From NCBI GenBank assembly GCA_955652265.1, contig CATPBD010000122.1, forward strand, positions 1 to 10,388: a stretch of 10,388 nucleotides of DNA, read 5' to 3'. The notes below the pieces were generated by a model. The model was not told the DNA's origin, ran no database searches, and saw nothing but the letters and a program-made list of their open reading frames with translations. The translations under genes were made by a program, and so were the position numbers. Shown in pieces: positions 7,212-10,388 of the stretch. Positions within the stretch are counted from its first letter, which is position 1; each line of letters opens with the position of its first letter. Source of the DNA: an uncultured Gemmatimonadaceae bacterium. GTDB taxonomy: Bacteria > Gemmatimonadota > Gemmatimonadetes > Gemmatimonadales > Gemmatimonadaceae.

Positions 7212-8392
7212 TCGGGAAGAAGTCCCATCTCAGTTATTTGCGCGAGCTCCTTGTCGCCCCGCCCGCTGATGCAGATCAGCACGGCGTCGTTCTCTTTCCA
7301 CCGACCCTTGTCTTTGACGACCCAGGCGACCGCGTGTGACGTCTCCAGCGCCGGGATGATGCCCTCCAGCCTGCTGAGTATGCCCAGTCCCTCGACTGCT
7401 TCGTCGTCGGTTACGGAGACGTAGAGCGCCCGTCCGGTGTCCTTCAGGTAGGAGTGCTCGGGGCCGACCCCCGGATAGTCCAGGCCCGCCGAGATTGAAT
7501 GCGCGGGATGGACCTGACCGCTCTCATCCTGCAGCAGGTAGCTCAGTGAGCCATGGAGTACCCCCGGAACACCCCGCTCAAGGGAGGCGGAATGTTCCCC
7601 GCTGTCGAGCCCCCTCCCCGCTGCCTCGACTCCAACGAGCTCGACCGACGAATCGGGGATGAACGGGTGGAAGATCCCCATCGCATTCGACCCACCTCCG
7701 ACACACGCGACTATGCTCGTCGGAAGCCGCCCCGCGGTCTCGAGCATCTGAGCCTTGGCTTCGAGCCCAATCACCGACTGGAAGTCGCGTACCATGCGCG
7801 GATACGGCGCCGGCCCGACCACCGAGCCAATGATGTAGTAGCTGTCAGTTACGTTGGTGACCCAGTCACGTATTGCCTCGCTGGTCGCGTCCTTCAAGGT
7901 CCGGGTGCCGGAACGAACCGGAACCACCGTGGCCCCCATCAGCCGCATCCGAAAGACGTTGAGCTCCTGCCGCCGCATGTCCTCTTCGCCCATGTACACG
8001 GTGCATTCGAGCCCGAAGCGCGCGCACACGGTCGCTACGGCGACTCCGTGCTGCCCGGCCCCGGTCTCCGCGATAATGCGGCGCTTTCCCATTCGCCGAG
8101 CGAGGAGCGCTTGTCCGAGGGCGTTGTTGATCTTGTGCGCCCCGGTGTGGTTCAGATCTTCTCGTTTTAGATAGACGGCGCAGCCGACCTCCTCCGAGAA
8201 CCGCGGCGCGGTGCTGAGCGGTGACGGTCTCCCGACGTATTCCTTGAGCAGTCGGTCCAGCTCGCCAGTGAACTTGGAGTCCCGCATGGCTTCATCGAAC
8301 GCTGCGTCGAGCTCCTCGAGCGCGGGGATGAGCGTTTCGGGTACATATCGTCCCCCGAACGCCCCGAAGCGGTGAACGGTGTCCGCCTGCAC
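7208..8392 (-). CDS. trpB: Tryptophan synthase beta subunit
   Basis: TrpB condenses indole with serine to tryptophan using pyridoxal phosphate. The 394-residue protein is full length and highly conserved: [37 protein letters not shown] with the PLP-binding Lys87, AETGAGQHG with catalytic Glu109, the phosphate-binding loop GGGSNAMG at 232-239, [13 protein letters not shown] at 305-316, and ISGRGDKE at 375-382 with Ser377 near the PLP ring nitrogen. It reads as the standard TrpB1 type that works with TrpA. The start is GTG at 8392, one base after the trpF stop. Its stop overlaps the next gene's ATG (ATGA). trpA does not follow directly but comes two genes later. Confidence 0.98.
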   Translation of the reverse strand: MQADTVHRFGAFGGRYVPETLIPALEELDAAFDEAMRDSKFTGELDRLLKEYVGRPSPLSTAPRFSEEVGCAVYLKREDLNHTGAHKINNALGQALLARRMGKRRIIAETGAGQHGVAVATVCARFGLECTVYMGEEDMRRQELNVFRMRLMGATVVPVRSGTRTLKDATSEAIRDWVTNVTDSYYIIGSVVGPAPYPRMVRDFQSVIGLEAKAQMLETAGRLPTSIVACVGGGSNAMGIFHPFIPDSSVELVGVEAAGRGLDSGEHSASLERGVPGVLHGSLSYLLQDESGQVHPAHSISAGLDYPGVGPEHSYLKDTGRALYVSVTDDEAVEGLGILSRLEGIIPALETSHAVAWVVKDKGRWKENDAVLICISGRGDKELAQITEMGLLPE

Positions 8393-8393
8393 G

Positions 8394-9044
8394 TTAGAGG
8401 ACCCGAGAGCCGGAAACCGCCGCGTAGAATTCGCGCATCAGCCAGGGATCTTTGATCCCCGCAGCGCTCTCGACACCCGACGAAACATCGACGACATCCG
8501 GCGCGAGCGTGCGTACAGCCGAGCCGACGTTGCTCGGATTGAGTCCTCCAGCGAGGACTACAGCCGAGCTGCCTCTATCGCGCGCGAGATCCACAGCCAT
8601 CTCACTCCACGGCAGCGCCAGCCCTGTTCCGCCAAGCTGTTTCTCGCTTCTCGCGTCCAGCACGATCGCATCGGCGCTGTCGAAGAGCTCTTCGGCTTCC
8701 TCAGGTATGTGCGTGCCCGCGATCCTGATCGCTGCCCAGATTTCGCCACTGAATCGCTTGCGAATCGCTCGTATGTCAGAGATTGTCGGATCGGCGTGGA
8801 GCTGTGCGACGTCGAGGTGCGTCTCCTCGGAAGTCCGCGCGATGACGTCCGGGTCATTGGTACCGAATACGCCTACGCGTTTCACCTTTTTGCCGAGCGA
8901 TTCGAAGATCCGCTTCGCCTGCGCAGCCGTGACTCGCCGCGGCCCCTCGGCGAACACCACGCCGATGTAGCTCGCGCCGATTTCGGCGCCGAGCGCTGCG
9001 TCCTGGGGCCGCGTCATGCCGCAGAACTTAACCTTTGCGAGCAC
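8394..9044 (-). CDS. trpF: Phosphoribosylanthranilate isomerase
   Basis: TrpF converts phosphoribosyl-anthranilate to the carboxyphenylamino-deoxyribulose phosphate used by TrpC. The 216-residue (beta/alpha)8 protein carries KFCGMTR with catalytic Cys8, [34 protein letters not shown] with the catalytic acid Asp130, [18 protein letters not shown] and [15 protein letters not shown], which together make the phosphate site. The start is GTG at 9044, overlapping the trpC stop by 17 bases. It is a separate gene here, not fused to trpC as in enterobacteria. Confidence 0.96.
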   Translation of the reverse strand: MLAKVKFCGMTRPQDAALGAEIGASYIGVVFAEGPRRVTAAQAKRIFESLGKKVKRVGVFGTNDPDVIARTSEETHLDVAQLHADPTISDIRAIRKRFSGEIWAAIRIAGTHIPEEAEELFDSADAIVLDARSEKQLGGTGLALPWSEMAVDLARDRGSSAVVLAGGLNPSNVGSAVRTLAPDVVDVSSGVESAAGIKDPWLMREFYAAVSGSRVL

Positions 9045-9891
9045 CGCCCGTCCGTGTTACGCCCGTGAGAGCGCGAACCGCTGCTTCCGGATCGGGCGAG
9101 CCTGACAGCTCGGAGCCTACCAACACCGCATCGGCTCCGGCTGCTGCCACTCGGTTTACGTCTGCAACCGTCTTCACGCCACTCTCAGCTATTGCGACGA
9201 CGCCCTGCGGGATCAACGGAAGGATACGGAGCGCCGTATCGGCGTCGATCTCCAGCGTTTCGAGGTTTCTGTTGTTGACGCCGATCAACCGTGCGTCGAG
9301 CGAGAGAGCAAGGTCCAGCTCGTTGGCGTCGCGCACCTCTACCAGGATCTCGATCCCGACGTCATCCCCCGCTTTGATGAGCTCCTTGAGACGACTCGGA
9401 GGGACCGCGCGTGCAATGACTAGCGCCGCGGAAGCGCCGAGAGACCGCGCCTCGAGGATCTGCACGACGTCGACATGAAAATCCTTCTTGAGCAGTGGAA
9501 TCGGAACTGCCGCGCGCGCCCGCAGGAGATCCTCGTTCGAGCCACCGAACCGCCGAGGCTCGGTAAGAATCGATATCGCCACCGCGCCCCCGTCGTTGTA
9601 GGCGCGAACCTGTTTCTCGAGGTCAAGACGCATGTTGATCTCACCCTTCGACGGTGACGACCTCTTGACCTCAGCGATTACCGCGACCTGGGCGCGCCGC
9701 AGTACCTGGGCAAATGCGGGGGGTCGGCCGAGGCTCTCAATCAGTCTCGTAAGCTCTGCCGCCCGGGGCGTCAGCGCGTCGGCGCGCATGCGCGCTTGGT
9801 CCGTCAGCTCGCCGAGAGTTCCGCTCGGCGGGGTCCAGGCAGAAAGAGCTTGCGCTTCGGTCGATCTTCGGCTAACGTAGGAATTCGGCAA
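9028..9891 (-). CDS. trpC: Indole-3-glycerol phosphate synthase
   Basis: TrpC closes the indole ring, producing the substrate of TrpA. The protein shows all the family's active-site motifs: IAEVKRSSPSKG (Glu74, Lys76), ISILTEPRRFGGS, LLKKDFHVD with catalytic Lys136, EILVEVRD with Glu185, IGVNNRNL with Asn206, AIAESGVKT with Glu236/Ser237, and VLVGSELSGSPDP. From the TTG at 9891 it is 287 residues, slightly longer than the usual 255-270. The next in-frame start is ATG at 9789 (residue 35), which would cut into the normal N-terminal helix region (GTLGELTDQARMRADAL), so TTG is preferred though no good Shine-Dalgarno precedes it. It is the first gene of the minus-strand operon. trpE, trpG and trpD are not in the window. 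Confidence 0.95.
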   Translation of the reverse strand: MPNSYVSRRSTEAQALSAWTPPSGTLGELTDQARMRADALTPRAAELTRLIESLGRPPAFAQVLRRAQVAVIAEVKRSSPSKGEINMRLDLEKQVRAYNDGGAVAISILTEPRRFGGSNEDLLRARAAVPIPLLKKDFHVDVVQILEARSLGASAALVIARAVPPSRLKELIKAGDDVGIEILVEVRDANELDLALSLDARLIGVNNRNLETLEIDADTALRILPLIPQGVVAIAESGVKTVADVNRVAAAGADAVLVGSELSGSPDPEAAVRALTGVTRTGGARKG

Positions 9892-9897
9892 ATGTTC
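9883..9897 (+). promoter_or_regulatory. Possible LexA operator (direct repeat)
   Basis: ATTC-N7-GTTC lies 63 bases before the lexA start, on the edge of trpC. It differs by one base from the GTTC-N7-GTTC direct repeat known as the LexA box in Alphaproteobacteria. TTCGG itself occurs four times (9856, 9867, 9884, 9895), twice with an 11-base period. LexA usually represses its own gene, so an operator is expected nearby, but the motif used in this organism's phylum is not something I can state. Confidence 0.25.
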
Positions 9898-9959
9898 GGT
9901 AGGAAGAAACCGACCGGTACGTTCTCAAAACCAGCCGCGGAAAAGGGACGAAAAGGGAT
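9892..9959. promoter_or_regulatory. Divergent intergenic region between trpC and lexA
   Basis: Only 68 bases separate the trpC TTG and the lexA ATG, so both promoters must lie here or inside the neighbouring genes. On the minus strand TTGAGA at 9928-9923 resembles a -35 box, but no convincing -10 box follows at 16-18 bases. On the plus strand I see no good sigma-70 promoter. An inverted TCGGT/ACCGA pair with eight bases between lies at 9896-9913. There is no room for a classical trp leader peptide and attenuator unless transcription begins inside lexA. Confidence 0.5.
9941..9958 (+). promoter_or_regulatory. Tandem AAAAGGGA, probable lexA ribosome binding site
   Basis: AAAAGGGA occurs at 9941-9948 and again at 9951-9958, just before the ATG at 9960. 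The first copy has a usable but long spacing of 11 bases; the second is only one base from the start codon and too close to work. The purine-rich stretch supports the ATG at 9960 as the lexA start. Confidence 0.4.
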
Positions 9960-10388
9960 ATGTCGCTCACAAAACGCCAGCGGGAGATTCTCACCTACCT
10001 CGCGAACTACTCTGAAGAGCACGGCTACGCGCCAAGCTTCGAGGAGATTGCGACGCAGTTTAACTATAACTCCCTTGCAACTGTCCACGAGCATCTCACC
10101 AATCTCGAGCGCAAGAACTACATCAAGCGCGCGTACAACGAGAGCCGTGGCATCGAGGTCATGCCATCGGACATTCTTCCTCGAGCGATGTCACTGCCGC
10201 AATTGGGCACTGTGCGGCCGGTCTCCCAATCGAGGCGATCCGGGTCCCCGAATCGATCGGAGTGCCGGAGGACCTGGTCCGGCGCAGCGGCAACCACTAC
10301 GTCCTGCGCGTCCGCGGCAACTCGATGATCGACGAACAGATTCGCGACGGCGACTTCGTTAACGTCAACGAGAAAAACACAGCCGATA
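9960..10388 (+). CDS. lexA: LexA SOS repressor, 5' part, with an apparent one-base frameshift (cut by right edge)
   Basis: LexA represses DNA-damage genes and cleaves itself when stimulated by RecA. Residues 1-70 are the winged-helix DNA-binding domain: LTKRQREILTYLANY, HGYAPSFEEIATQF, LATVHEHLTNLERKNYIKR, ESRGIEV. The frame from 9960 reads correctly to LPQLGTV at 10214, then becomes Arg/Ser-rich nonsense and stops at 10328. Moving to the next frame from 10217 restores a LexA latch domain: AGLPIEAIRVPESIG, VLRVRGNSMIDEQIRDGDFV with the catalytic Ser in GNSM. Inserting one G after 10214 would give GTG GCG GCC GGT, that is Val-Ala-Ala-Gly, the self-cleavage site. The deletion is therefore at the cleavage site itself. 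It may be a sequencing error or a real mutation; the rest of the gene is outside the window. It is transcribed divergently from the trp operon. Confidence 0.88.

Noticed and set aside
7553..8170. Plus-strand open frame of 205 codons opposite trpB
   Set aside because: Antisense shadow of a highly conserved gene; no start signal or domain.
1..10388. Rho-independent terminators, tRNA, CRISPR or insertion sequences
   Set aside because: I looked on both strands and found no GC hairpin with a T-run between genes, no regularly spaced array, no transposase and no terminal inverted repeats.

Overview
The window looks like ordinary chromosomal core-metabolism DNA from a GC-rich bacterium (roughly 60% GC by eye). 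The mix of genes, the very tight packing and the HD-GYP/HEAT proteins would fit Gemmatimonadota or a similar soil phylum. That placement is an impression, not something the sequence proves. I saw no mobile element, CRISPR array, tRNA or rRNA.

Almost everything lies on the minus strand as one unbroken gene string, read from position 9891 down to 1: trpC - trpF - trpB - HEAT-repeat protein - HD-GYP protein - trpA - folB - folK - panB - panC - yqeK - LytR_C-type membrane protein (cut by the left edge). No neighbouring pair is separated by more than one base. Most overlap by 4 to 32 bases, and several junctions are ATGA or GTGA stop/start overlaps, so the twelve genes probably form one transcript with extensive translational coupling. 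It combines late tryptophan synthesis (TrpC, F, B, A), two folate steps (FolB, FolK), two pantothenate steps (PanB, PanC), a YqeK-type Ap4A hydrolase and a cell-envelope protein.

At the right edge a divergent gene on the plus strand begins at 9960 and encodes the LexA SOS repressor. It is cut by the window end and appears to carry a one-base deletion exactly at the codons of the Ala-Gly self-cleavage site. The 68-bp gap between lexA and trpC must hold both divergent promoters. It contains TTCGG direct repeats spaced 11 bp apart that could be a LexA operator.

The most unusual part is the pair of genes between trpB and trpA, whose products normally form one enzyme complex from adjacent genes. 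One is a 566-residue HEAT-repeat protein and the other a 491-residue HD-GYP protein with a degenerate signature. Both begin with what appears to be the same domain of about 100 residues, which aligns almost without gaps. This suggests a two-protein signalling or scaffold module made by duplication of the N-terminal domain and co-translated with tryptophan synthase. Together with yqeK, the operon carries two HD-superfamily proteins of nucleotide-signal families, and each has a substitution in a conserved motif.
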